Positions 11,301 to 22,407 of a stretch of DNA of 64,000 bases are shown here, piece after piece. The stretch is from Apium graveolens (lineage: Eukaryota; Streptophyta; Magnoliopsida; Apiales; Apiaceae). Position 1 is the stretch's first letter; every line of letters starts with the position of its first letter. The stretch covers positions 1-64,000 of the forward strand of contig NW_027418083.1 of the NCBI RefSeq assembly GCF_009905375.1, written 5' to 3'. The notes below the pieces were generated by a model. That model had not been told where the DNA came from. It saw nothing but the letters and a program-made list of their open reading frames with translations, and made no database searches. A program made the position numbers and the translations under genes.

Positions 11301-12820
11301 CTGGTAATGGATTCTACGTTTTATGATATAATGTCCATGTCGTAATTATATATGCGTGTATATAGTGTTTTGCTTGTATTGTTTTTGATGCAGGTTGTTA
11401 ATCCCCTATTATGGCCATGTATATTTTAATTATGTGTTTGGATCCCACGTGGTTTAATCGTGATTAATTTTTGTTTTGGTTTCCACGTGGTTTAATCATG
11501 GTTGTAATTTACACGAGGGTTGATCGTGTTAGAATAGATTTTACAAAATTAGTTTTGTATTAGATCTATTTTTTTTGTAATTGTTCCGGGTATTTTGTAA
11601 CAAGTTATGTGCGATCAGAAATCAATTCCGGTAGTTTTTTGTTCCGCTGTGCGATTACAAGGGGCTGCTGTTGATATTTGGATCGAACAAAATCAAAACA
11701 AAACTCACAGAAAAGCAACAGGCGCGCGCGCGCTGCGGCCGCTGCGGCAGCTGGGGCTGCTGGGGCCGCTGCGGCAGCTGGGACTGCTGGGGCTGCTGCT
11801 GGGACTGCTGGGGCTGCTGGGGCTGCTGGGGCTGCTGGGGGCGTCGGGGCGCGCTTGGGGCAGATTTTTTTTGAGAGCTGGATTTTTTTTCAAGGGCCAT
11901 AATAGTGGAAAATTTATTTTAATTTTTTCCTTTAAATTTTAATTATTGCTTTAATTTATTGATTATGTGTGTCGTTAATTATGTGTGTAATTCTTTTAAA
12001 ATTGCATGTTTAACTTAATTAGGATGACATGGACATAAAATTTATTTATTGCTTTAATTAAATGTTATATGTTGCTAAAATTATGTGTGTATTTTGAATG
12101 CATGATTAGACATAATTATAACAACATAGGGCCCCATTTAATTTTAAAATTCCTCAATTTTAATAAAAAAAAATTCTAAGTGGGAGAGGAATTAATATGA
12201 AATTAAATCCCATGGTCTCCATTATTGGTTGTAGGTAATTTAACATAAAGACGAATATAAATTATATATACGTCACCCATCGTGGCATGTAATTTATGGT
12301 GTCTAGAATGTTATAGAAATTACTAGAACAAACTTCTTAAATTAATAAATTTTGAAAGGAATAAATACGGATTTTCTTTATTTCTGATTTGGGGCGATTT
12401 TGTCAAAAACGGGTTCATCGAACTTGTAAGGGTGTGGGTTTTAAGCGAGACCAATGTGACTCCTCCACTACCTGGAAATCAAACCATTGATGAATATTGA
12501 ATTGAAGTATTCTATTCAAGGCAAAATTACGAATATTGGAAGGTATACACGCCACCCATCGTGGCGTACCAAGTTCCATAGATTTCGAATAATTTAAGAT
12601 TTGATGATGGTATAGACTTAGCTATGAAAAATAATATAGTCCACCCCAACGTGGCATATTGTTTAGTAATAGGACCGAAGTAACATTTAAACAAAATTAG
12701 GTGGTATACATGTCACACATATTGTTTAGATGTTAGTGCATTAAATTTTAATAATTTAGATCTTAATAATTAATGCACACTTATTTATGTGATGTTTTTA
12801 TGCATGATTCTTAGGATAAA
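11301..12820 (+). other. Copia B non-coding leader
   Basis: About 1.5 kb separates the primer site from the gag start. It is AT-rich except for the GC-rich repeat at 11720-11862. Three short passages containing the words gtcacccatcgtggca or near variants (about 12269, 12551 and 12640) form a loose repeat. I see no open frame of its own. Confidence 0.6.
11720..11862 (+). repeat. GC-rich CTGGGG repeat with G-quadruplex potential
   Basis: An imperfect repeat of ctgctgggg/ctgcggc units is embedded in AT-rich leader. Four G-tracts at 11810-11813, 11819-11822, 11828-11831 and 11837-11841 are separated by identical five-base ctgct loops. This is a textbook G-quadruplex pattern on the plus (RNA-sense) strand. 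The long Ala-, Gly/Trp- or Pro/Gln-rich frames across it are by-products of the repeat. Confidence 0.75.
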
Positions 12821-13615
12821 ATGGGCTTTAATCCACTATTCACCATACTTAAGGATAACAAACTTACCGGACCTAACTATATTGAATGGAAACGAAATTT
12901 GGACATTGTGCTGACTGCTGAGGAGTACAAGTTTTGCACTTATGAACCCAAGCCTGAACAACCTGCTGATGATGCTCCTGAAGATGAGAAATAGTATTAT
13001 AAACGGTGGATTAAGGCTGATGAGATGTCGCGATGTTACATTCTGGCAGCAATGTCGGGTGTTTTGCAGCATCAGCATCAGTCTATGGCCACTGTTTCGG
13101 ATATGCTCTTTAATCTCAAGGAACTTTTTGGAGATCAGAATAGGGCTGCTAGGCAAGTAGCCATGAAGGCTTTAATGAACACTCAGATGGCTGAAGGCAC
13201 ACCTGTAAGGGATCATGTTCTCAAGATGATGTCGCATCTAAATGAGATAGAGATCCTTGGTGCTGAACTTGACGGGGAAACCCAGATTGACATTATCCTT
13301 ATGAGCTTGTCCAAGAGTTTTGAGCAGTTCCGCTTGAATTACAACATGAACAAGAGGCAGTATAGTCTCGCGGAACTGCTGACAAAACTTCAGACATCTG
13401 AAGGATTATTTCGGCAGAGTGTTCAAGTGTATGTGGCTGAGAAAGGTTCTTCCTCTAAGCCGAAAGGTAATAAGAAGAAGAAAAAGGCTCAGACACAGAA
13501 AGCTGTGAAGGCAGTGGGAGTTCAGGGTGGTGTGAAAAAGCCTAAGGGAAAGTGCTTCAGATGAAAACAGTCAGGTCACTGGAAACAGGATTGTCCTCTT
13601 CCTAAGAAGACAAAC
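12821..13615 (+). pseudogene. Copia B gag
   Basis: The frame starts at ATG 12821 with MGFNPLFTILKDNKLTGPNY, typical of UBN2-type gag N-termini. TAG at 12992-12994 breaks it. It reopens with the conserved region CYILAAMSGVLQHQHQ and continues through FRLNYNMNKRQYSLAEL to a basic linker. The zinc knuckle is recognisable (13553-13594), but its second Cys is a TGA stop at 13562-13564, consistent with a point change from TGC or TGT. The frame stays the same into protease. The protein would be the capsid/nucleocapsid precursor. Confidence 0.85.
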
Positions 13616-16600
13616 AATACTGGTATGTCTTTTTCTCTAGTTACGGAAACATTTATAGTGGCTATATCTACGAGCACTTGGTGTGTAGATACAGGAGCCA
13701 CTGATCATGTTTGTAATTCTATGCAGGGGTTCTAGCTATCCAGAATGCTTAGAGATGGTGAGATATACGTGTTCATGGAAGATGCTACGAAAGTAGCAGT
13801 AGTTACAGTAGGAGTTATTCATTTATCTTTTGGTTCTGATAGGATTTTGGTTTTGAACAATTGTCTTTATGTACCTTCTTTTAGAAGGAATTTAATTTCG
13901 GTTTCTAAACTTGCTTTGGATGGTTATAATGTTTGTTTGGATCGTAATGTTTCTATTATGATGAATAAACGAATTATATGTTCTGGTACATTGTAAGACA
14001 ATTTGTATATAATTAATCCTAGTCAACCTGCACTGTAACTGCAATTTAGGGAATTGAACAACACATCTTCTAACTCTACTAAAAGAAAGGAACCTTCTAG
14101 TTTGAACCAAACATATCTTTGACACTTGAGATTAGGTCATATTAACTTGAGGATGATTCAAAGACTGGTAGTAGACGGACCTTTAAGCTCATTGGCAGTG
14201 GAGCCATTTCCAATTTGTGAATCCTGCTTGGAAGGTAAAATGACTAATAGGCCTTTCAAGGCAAAGGGGAATAGAGCCAAACAAGTATTAGAATTGGTTC
14301 ACTCTGATTTATGTGGACCCATGAATATCCAAGCAAGAGGTGGTTATGAATATTTCGTCACTTTCATTGATGATTATTCTAGATATGGGTACGTTTATTT
14401 GTTGCGCCGTAAGTCTGAGTGCTTTGATAAGTTCAAAGAGTACAAAGCTAAAACGGAGAAGCGACTTAATAAAAGTATCAAGTCACTACGATCAGATCGT
14501 GGTGGCGAATACTTGCTTGGAGAATTTAGGGAATATTTATCAGAAAATGAGATAGAATCCCAGTTAACTGTACCAGGCACACCCCAGCAGAACGGTGTAG
14601 CAGAGAGAAGGAACCAGACTCTTTTAGAGAGTGTTAGATCGATGATGAGTTATTCGAATTTACCCAAGTCATTTTGGGGACATGCCTTAGAGACAACAGC
14701 TTATCTTCTGAACTTAGTACCTTCTAAGTCGGTTCCTAAAACCCCCTTAGAATTGTGGACCGGGGATAAACCGAGTCTAAGACATATTCAAATATGGGGT
14801 TGTCCAGCACATGTGCTGAACAAGAACGCGACTAAGTTAGAATCTCGTACAGAAGTAAAGTTGTTTGTAGGCTACCCCATGGGAACGAAAGGATATTTAT
14901 TTTATAGTCCGAAGAATCAGGATGTCATTGTTAGCACCAATGCAAGATTCTTGGAGGAGGACTATATAATGAATCACAAACCCATGAGTAGTGTCGTTTT
15001 AGAGGAACTAGTGGGAGGGACAAATAATACCCATGAAGCTGTAGTACAAGTAGAACAACCACAACATAATGTACAACCTGTCACTAATACCGCACTAGTG
15101 CCTCGTCGTAGTGGGAGGGTTGTTCAACAGCCTGATAGATTCATGTTTTTGGGAGAGTCTTCAGACTTGGTCCCTGGTGAACATGATGATGATCCCCGTA
15201 CATACGAAGAGGCAGTACAAGACAAAGATGCAGATCTTTGGCAAAAGGCGATGGAATCTGAGATAGAATCAATGTATTCTAATCAGGTCTGGGAGCTCGT
15301 GGAACCACCCAAAGGTATAAAACCTATTGGATGTAAGTGGATCTACAAGAAAAAGAGGGGATTAGATAAAAAGGTGAAAGCCTGGAAAGCAAGACTTGTT
15401 GCGAAAGGGTATACTCAGAAAGAAGGTATCGATTATGAGGAAACCTTTTCACCGGTAGTCATGCTTAAGTCAATCCGTATTCTTTTATCTATAGCAGCTC
15501 ATCTCGATTATGAGATTTGGCAAATGGATGTCAAGACAGCTTTTCTTAATGGAAGTCTTGAAGAAACCATCTATATGCAGCAACCAAAAGGATTCATTAA
15601 GGAAGGCCAAGAGCATCTGGTATGTAAGCTTAAGAGGTCTATTTATGGACTTAAACAAGCTTCTAGAGACTGGAATATTCGTTTTGATCAGGCAGTCCAG
15701 TCATATGGATTTGATCAAAGTCCAAGCGAATCGTGCGTGTATAAGAGAAGTGAAGGTAATGCAGTGGTTTTTCTAGTACTATATGTAGATGATATTTTAC
15801 TCATTGGAAACAATGTTGAGATGTTGTCATCAGTAAAGGCATGGTTGTTCAAACAATTTGACATGAAGGACTTAGGTGAAGCGGCATACATCCTTGGGAT
15901 CAAAGTTATAAGGGATCGCAAGAAAAGGATGTTGGCTTTATCTCAAGAGCCCTACATTGATGAAGTATCAGCTCGTTTTAACATGCAGAACTTCAAGAAA
16001 TGTTTTTTACCTTTTAAGCATGGAGTTGCTCTATCTAAGAAGCAGTGTCCTTCGACACCTAAGGATATAGAGAGCATGAAAGCAGTTCCTTATGCTTCAG
16101 CATGTGGAAGCTTAATGTATGCTATGTTATGTACGAGGCCTGACATCTGCTTTCCTGTAGGCATGGTTAGTAGATATCAGTTGAACCCAGGTCAGGAACA
16201 TTGGAGTGCAGTAAAAACTATACTCAAGTACCTGAGAAGGACTAAGGAGTATATGTTAATTTACAAGGCCTCAGATCTATTTCCTTTGGGATATACTGAT
16301 TCAGATTTCCAATCAGATAGGGATAAGAGGAAATCAACCTCGGGATATGTTTTTACTTTGGGAGGTGGAGCCGTTATATGGAGGAGTGTAAAGCAGAAAT
16401 GCATTGCAGACTCTACCATGGAGGCCGAGTACGTGGCGGCCTCTGAGGCTGCCAAGGAGGTTGTATGGTTCAGGAACTTCCTTTTGGACTTAGATGTGGT
16501 ACCTAATTTGCCTAGGAGCTTGACGGTGTATTGTGATAACACTGGTGCTGTGGCAAATTCAAAGGAACCGCGAGACCACAAAGCAGCTAAACATATTGAA

Positions 16601-16768
16601 CGTAAGTATCATCTCATACGAGGAATCGTAAAGCGAGGGGATATAGTTGTGGCTCACATATCATCAGAAGACAACCGAGCAGATCCTTTCACAAAGAGCT
16701 TGCCAACCAAGGTTTTTGACAAGCATGTGGAAGCGATAGGAGTCAGATGGATGTACTTGAGCTTGCCA
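13616..16768 (+). pseudogene. Copia B pol (protease, integrase, RT, RNase H), truncated
   Basis: All in the gag frame. The protease core CVDTGATDHVC lies near 13681-13713, then come stops at 13733, 13994, 14036 and 14120. From 14123 the frame is open for about 880 codons. Integrase follows, with the His/Cys pair RLGHINLR and CESCLEGK and the D-D-E residues in [16 protein letters not shown] and [10 protein letters not shown] carries [11 protein letters not shown] and YVDDILL, and RNase H has [17 protein letters not shown]. It ends AIGVRWMY and then crosses into A1 LTR sequence, where a chance TAA at 16814 closes the frame. The stops cluster in the first third, so the later part looks deceptively intact. 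Confidence 0.9.
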
Positions 16769-17340
16769 ACTCAAGTAGAGAATGCATATCAGTTTAATAT
16801 CCAAGATTATCAATAAACAAACAAATCAATCACTGATTTGAAAAGTCTACAAAAGCAGCTTGAAGAGTACAAGATCAAAGGTCAAGATTAACTGGCAAAG
16901 TAAAGTCACATGCATGCACGATTGGCAAAGATACACTAAGCCAGAAATAGAAAGATTTACTTATCCAAAAGTAGGGTTTAGTACATGTTGTTGCATGCTG
17001 TGTAAAAACAGTGTTTACTGTTCTATAAAGTAAACCCTGGATGCTTTGTTTTAATAGTAACAAATAGATCTGAAAAATCGTGTAACTCTCAATAGAGAAG
17101 CTGAGTGCTTAGCATACCAAAAACCCAGAAATTTGTAGCAAAATACTAGCTTGATTTTAATATAAAATTAAGTGAGTTTTGAAAGATAAGTGTGTTTATG
17201 TGCATGTTTTAATTATTTTGTTAAAGCATATTATCTCTACAATACAGATTACTTTGTTCACCATTCTTAAAAGTTCAAAAAGCCATTAAAATTATCTAAA
17301 ACACATTTACTCATCTCTGTGTTGTATTCATTACCCAACA
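16769..17340 (+). repeat. A1 3' LTR, 5'-truncated
   Basis: It matches A1 5' LTR from about position 2084 to 2580, then 8417-8483 without the LINE. It therefore gives the pre-insertion sequence of the LINE target. It ends TTACCCAACA and is followed by the aaagt duplication. The first ~730 bp of this LTR are missing because of the deletion that also removed B's 3' end. Confidence 0.85.
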
Positions 17341-17345
17341 AAAGT
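17341..17345. repeat. Right target-site duplication of A1 (aaagt)
   Basis: Identical to 1347-1351. Together they show that everything between is one insertion with later events inside it. Confidence 0.85.
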
Positions 17346-17883
17346 CAAAGCAGAAAAAATCGTAATCGAACCAATAATTGTTAAAATTGATAAATAATAT
17401 TAAAGAAAACCATATATTGAAGTAGAAATCGAAAAAATAGAAATGAAAAATCACAATTAATGATATGGTTTCAGTTCCAATTTAATTAAAATTCGTCGAA
17501 ATTAACCAAATCGTTAATTGTAATAATATATTATATATTATGTACATTATTATGATTATTTTGAAATTATGAATTTTAATATTCATTACATAAAAATTTA
17601 CTTAATCTTAGGATACAAAATTGTATAATGTATAGCATAACAATGTAAGATCATAAGATTAACAATTAAATACTTTTAAATCATAATTTTTCGTTTGTGC
17701 ATAACCATATCACTTATTTTGAAAAACTCAACTCTTGTTTACTAAAGCTTTGAACATATATTTATGTTTTATTTATTTATTTATGATAATATGAAACAAA
17801 TATTGTTTATTTTAGTGGGTTAACTTCATATCCATTTCATTTTACTTAAAATTTAGAAAGAAAATATTTTTAATATGTGCAAT
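17346..17883. other. AT-rich spacer between A1 and the CACTA element
   Basis: No gene is seen. The stretch 17350-17520 has repeated aaatcg/ttcga words and resembles the text at about 37090-37400, so it may be worn MITE sequence. I cannot define ends. Confidence 0.4.
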
Positions 17884-20800
17884 CACTACATCAAAGTAAG
17901 GGTACTTTCGACCAAATAAATCCAATTGTGGCTAAATTTTATCGTAGATGGTCAAATTTACTAGGTGCGGCTAAATTCAACCAACCGGTCAAATTTAATA
18001 ACGGTGAATTTATGGGTATATTTGACCAATTACTTGTGTCGGTCAAATTTAGTACCAGCAAAAAAATGCGGTCCCACTCAAATACCAAAATCGTAAGCTA
18101 TAAAAACTACTAATTTTGATCGAATTTAAAAAGTGGGATGAGCGGGAATATTATCGCCCTTTAATTTAAAATTTTGTGGGTGGGAAGTTCGCCGTCAAAA
18201 AAACCAAATATATTTCACCAATTTTCGACCAATATTAGTTGAATTATCTTAATTTTCTCTATTAGGTGCTAATAGTTACTCATGTGTAGCTATATTACTT
18301 TATTACATGCTAATAATTACTTTAATTATCTTAGTTTTCGACTAGTTTTGCCTGATTTCGATTTATTTTTTACTTTATTAGATGCTAATAGTTATTCAGA
18401 TGTAGCTAAATTACTAATTTCCTCAAAATTTCTGATAATTTAGAAGGTCAGTCCTTTTTTATACTCTTAATTTTCTCTATCATTTTGAATATTACTTGAA
18501 TTACTTTATTTTTGAATTATTTTTTTATAATATATTTTTATGCTTGTTTTGTATTAAGCAAGTTTGCCTTGGTTTTGTATTGGTTTGTAACTGTTGTGGT
18601 GTTAATTTAGTGGAATTACACCATGGCGTTTATGTTTTTTCTAAATATTGGAAATGCTAAGGAGAGTTGCAATTTGCTGTGAACACACTGTTTTTTTTAA
18701 CTAATTTGGCTGATATACCTATATACTTTATAATGACTATTTGTCTTAACAAATGTAGACATACGGTTAGTTTTCTTTAATTGTGACTATTAGTTTATTT
18801 GAAATATTTCGCCATACGGAAGGACAAATAACTAGCTGTATTTCAAGTAAATACATAAATGTGGAGGCTTACTTTTTTCTATTTATTACATTTTAAAAAT
18901 TTATCACATGCGTGAGAGATTTTGATAGATTAGATATATCTACCTGAGGCAAATACTAGTTTTATTCCGGTGCAATGCACAAGATATCTTATAAATATTT
19001 TATATGACTTTTAATATTGAATTAAATTAATTTATTTTTAAAAAAAATTATAAAATAACATCTCTAACTCTATTTAGTTACAAAACTTATTTTATTAATA
19101 TTATTTTTTTTATTTTAGTTGTCGTATTGTATTTTACTTAAAATTTTATATCTTTATAATTTTAAAATTATTAAATTTATATATATTCACCTATAAATAT
19201 TAAAGCATATATAATTAAATTTTTATTTTTATATTTTACGCTAATTATGTATAGGATATAATAAAATATTAAGATAATGATAGAAAATATGAGAATTTAT
19301 AATTATCATAAATAAGTTGATAATATTATTTTCATTAGTATTAATTTTGATTTATTTACTTTACTTGATTTACTCATAAATTTAAGTTTTTTGTAATTTT
19401 TCATTTATTAAAATTTTATATTTTTGAATAAATTTTAATTTATTTTGTCTATTTTTTTATATTAATTTTTTTTAATATTTGGGTGAATTTTGGTGTGACT
19501 TCCGATTAAAAGGTGATTTTTTTTATAGAGTATGTCTACTACTTTTATTATATAAATAATCCATTTTATTATTTTTTTCATTTCAATGACGCTGTGTATT
19601 TAAAACATTTAAAATTTTGCTAGTACTGTTTCACACCTAATATTTTTTTAATTTATTTTTATTTTTTAGTTATTTTTAATGTAATGTTTTTTTGTTGCAA
19701 TATTTGGTGTATTAATTAATTAATATAATTTATTTGTAGATTTTTAATTTTTTGTTATGTATTTGTTCTTCTTATTTGTTTGTTTGTTTCTTTAACTTTT
19801 TGAAATCTGTTTGCAATGCATGGGATATCTTATAAATATTTTATATGAACTTTTAATATTGAAATAAATTAATTTATTTTTTTGAAAAAATTATAAAATG
19901 ACACCTTTAACTCAATTTCGCTAAAATTATTTTATTAAAATTATTATTTTTACGCTAATTATGTATAGGATAAAATACAATATTAAGATAATGAGAGAAA
20001 ATATGAGAATTTATAAATTATCATAAATAAGTTGATAATATTATTTTCATTAGTATTAATTTGAATTTATTTACTTTTACTTGCTTTACTCATGAAATTT
20101 ATATTTTTTGTAATTTTTAATTTACTAAAATTTTATATTGTTGACTTTATAATTTTCATATGTTGAGTATTGTAAATTTTAATTTAATTTGTCTACTTTT
20201 TATATTAAATTTTTTTTAATAAAAAGGAAATTTATGTTTTTTATAATTTTTAATTTACTAAAATTTTATATTGTTGACTCTATAATTTTCAGATGGTGAG
20301 TATTGTAAATTTTAATTTAATTTGTCTACTTTTTATATTAATTTTTTTTTAATAAAAAGGAAATTTATGTTTTTTGTAATTTTTAATTTACTAAAATTTT
20401 ATATTGTTGACTCTATAATTTTCAGATGGTGAGTATTGGAAATTTTAATTTAGTTTGTTTACTTTTTATATTAAAAACTTTTTAATAAAAAGATTTTGGG
20501 TGAATTTTGGTGTGACTTCCAATTAAACATGAATTCTTTTTTTTATAAAGTATGTCTACTATCGTTATTAACTTGTTTTTAATTTTTTTACAACTTAATA
20601 TATTAATGTGATTTTTGTATTTCTTTTTTTTGAGTCGATTAGTATTAGAATTTTTTTGCAAATCTAGTACATATATGATTTTTTTGGTGGTGTTTGTTTG
20701 TTTATCTTTTCCAGTTGATAATTATTAGGAATTTACAATCTTAACAACATATGGTTGAATTTAGCGTGTGGCCATATCAAGTCGAATTTGTATTTGACCA

Positions 20801-21092
20801 GAGTTGATCGAATTTGATTTGCGACCAAATTTGGTCGAATTAACGAGACGATCATAATTGGTTGAATGTAGCATTTTGAGTGGGGTTTTCGAATTTTTTG
20901 ACAAAAATTTGAAATTTCATTCAAAAATTTGGGATAAAAATTTGTAACGAATATCAATCGAGTTTAATCGGTCGAATTTAATCGATTGAATTTAGGTCGG
21001 TCGAATTTAACTAAATTTTTCGACTAGCATTTGTATGACAACTAAATTCGACCATAAAATTTCAACCGTATTTAAACGAATTTCTTATAGTG
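17884..21092. mobile_element. Non-autonomous CACTA-type transposon
   Basis: The left end is CACTACATCAAAG at 17884 and the right end ATTTCTTATAGTG at 21080-21092, inverted repeats of the CACTA class. The flanking trinucleotides are aat and agt, a duplication with one mismatch. Both subterminal regions (about 17890-18060 and 20750-21075) carry many copies of a ggtcaaattta or ggtcgaattta word in both orientations. This is the subterminal repeat design bound by CACTA transposases. The interior is very AT-rich with no transposase frame, so the copy must have depended on a helper. Confidence 0.75.
20096..20491. repeat. Three tandem copies of a ~132-bp unit in the CACTA interior
   Basis: Copies start near 20096, 20227 and 20360. 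Each contains tttactaaaattttatattg followed by a cagatggtgagtattg-like segment and ends taataaaaag. A separate, longer duplication is visible between about 18960-19330 and 19815-20060 (shared words atatcttataaatatttta and gataatgagagaaaatatg-like text). Confidence 0.7.
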
Positions 21093-21747
21093 AGTTTTGA
21101 AATAAAAGCCTAACATTATTTTGTTTTGTAATGTGCTATTTGTATTAGCATTTTTTGAGTTTCCTTCAATATATTAAACTAACACAGATGTTATGTACGT
21201 AGATATGATTTGACAAAGAATTTTAACAAAGAATTGATAATAATACACAAATTTGATTAGTTACTGTTAGATGCGTTGTTAATTTCAAGTTAAAGGTCAT
21301 GAGTAGTTTGTGTTAATCTTAAAATGGTTTAATATGCATGTTTGATTTTCTTTAGATTCATGTGTATGTATCTCACTTTTCTTAATCAATAGTTTATCAT
21401 TTCTAAAATTTAAACTTGTCATCACTTTACATTTGTTTAATTTTCACCCTCATTTCTTTACGTAGATCAGGAGCTGAAGGGAAAAAAAAGTACGGCATTG
21501 GTAACAAAAAAGTTGATAAATCTTAAACATTCGGCTATAAAAAGTAAGTTTAAACTCCAAACAATTGGCCAGAGCCGGCTGCTGAAGTCAAGTTCAATGC
21601 TATTTGTTCTGTGCTTCAGATTTTTACTCAAGTGAAAACTATAAGAAGAACAAGCCATCTTCTTTCTCTATCCACTCCAACTCAAAGTCTCTCTTGCAAA
21701 TCTCTACCTGAACAACATAAATATACATTTGTTTCCGTAATATTGCC
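21093..21747 (+). promoter_or_regulatory. Promoter and leader of the blue copper gene
   Basis: The candidate TATA box ctataaaaag is at 21535-21544, about 205 bp before the ATG. This would place transcription start near 21570 and leave a leader of about 175 bp containing pyrimidine-rich ctttctctatccactcc text. Upstream to 21093 I see only AT-rich sequence after the CACTA end. Confidence 0.5.
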
Positions 21748-22407
21748 ATGGCTTCCAAGTCCATTGTTGTCTTTGTTGCTATTGCTTTTCTGAGCATCGT
21801 CTCAGCTAAGGACTTCATGGTTGGAGATGACAAAGGGTGGACTATTAACTTTGATTATCAGGCATGGGCGCAAGATAAGGAGTTCTATGTTGGCGATAAA
21901 CTTGGTACGTTAATATTTCTGCTTTTGTTTGCTAATGTTTCTCTTTATACAATCAACACAGTCACGCACAAATTTGTATGGTCATTTGAGTCATGAAACA
22001 TAACTTGACAATGTAACACATGAATTTTGTATCCACGAAAATGTGCAGTATTCAAATATCCGGTGGGGGTTCATAACGTGTTCAAGGTTAATGGAACTGC
22101 ATTTCAGAATTGCAGCAAACCTCCACTATCTGTAGCTCTAATTACTGGAAATGACACGATTGTGCTTGCAACCCCAGGGCGGAAGTGGTACATTTGTGGT
22201 GTAGCCCAACATTGTGCTGTCGGAGGACAGAAATTGCTTATTGTTGTGAACCCTGTGGCTATGTCTCCAGGTGTTGCTCCTTGGCTTAGCTTTGGTGCCC
22301 CTACTCAAGCTTCACCCGCCACAGGATCAGCTAACGGCATTGTCATTGCTTCTTTTCAATCAATCACGGCGGTTGCACTGGCTGTTTTCTTTGTCATTGC
22401 GTTTTAA
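21748..22407 (+). CDS. Blue copper protein (phytocyanin), secreted/GPI-type
   Basis: Two exons, 21748-21904 and 22049-22407, flank a 144-bp GT...AG intron in phase 1. They give 171 residues. Residues 1-20 are a signal peptide ending VSA. The plastocyanin-like domain runs to about 122, with putative copper ligands H61 (VGVHN), C102 (WYIC) and H107 (AQHC) and an axial Q113 (GGQKL). C74 and C108 would form the family disulfide. Possible N-glycosylation sites are at N67, N73 and N87. A Pro/Ser/Ala spacer leads to a hydrophobic tail (150-171) that fits a GPI-anchor signal. Family members are apoplastic or plasma-membrane electron-transfer proteins; the true partner is unknown. Gln instead of Met suggests a stellacyanin-like site. 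The His-to-Gln spacing is six rather than the usual five, so that ligand is tentative. Confidence 0.9.

Larger units (their letters stand above)
10192..16768 (+). mobile_element. Copia element B, 3' end deleted
   Basis: It has a 5' LTR (10192-11286), a primer-binding site, a long non-coding leader and a gag-pol in one reading frame. It is inserted in the gag of A1 in the same orientation. No 3' LTR exists: the pol frame runs into A1's 3' LTR at about 16769. The B gag and pol sequences differ clearly from the A and C families, so B belongs to a separate copia lineage, which I do not name. The stops in gag and protease show it was already decaying. Confidence 0.85.
1352..17340 (+). mobile_element. 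Copia element A1, composite with nested LINE and copia B
   Basis: The element starts TGTTGTGCAAG and ends TTACCCAACA (TG...CA). It is flanked by the identical 5-bp sequence aaagt at 1347-1351 and 17341-17345, the target-site duplication of one integration. A1's own sequence is 1352-2580, 8417-10191 and about 16769-17340. The inserts are a LINE (2601-8416) and copia B (10192 to about 16768). A deletion removed most of A1's internal region and the first part of its 3' LTR. The gag and LTR match element A2 at 37832 onward, so both belong to one family. The gag type, initiator-Met primer site and organisation suggest the SIRE/Maximus lineage, which is an inference. Confidence 0.85.

Noticed and set aside
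11286..11305. Possible tRNA fragment
   Set aside because: It is only the 12-base primer site complementary to a tRNA end; no cloverleaf sequence is present.
11607..11942. Leu/Gly-rich, Ala-rich and Pro/Gln-rich frames on both strands
   Set aside because: All are translations of the same GC-rich repeat in the copia B leader.
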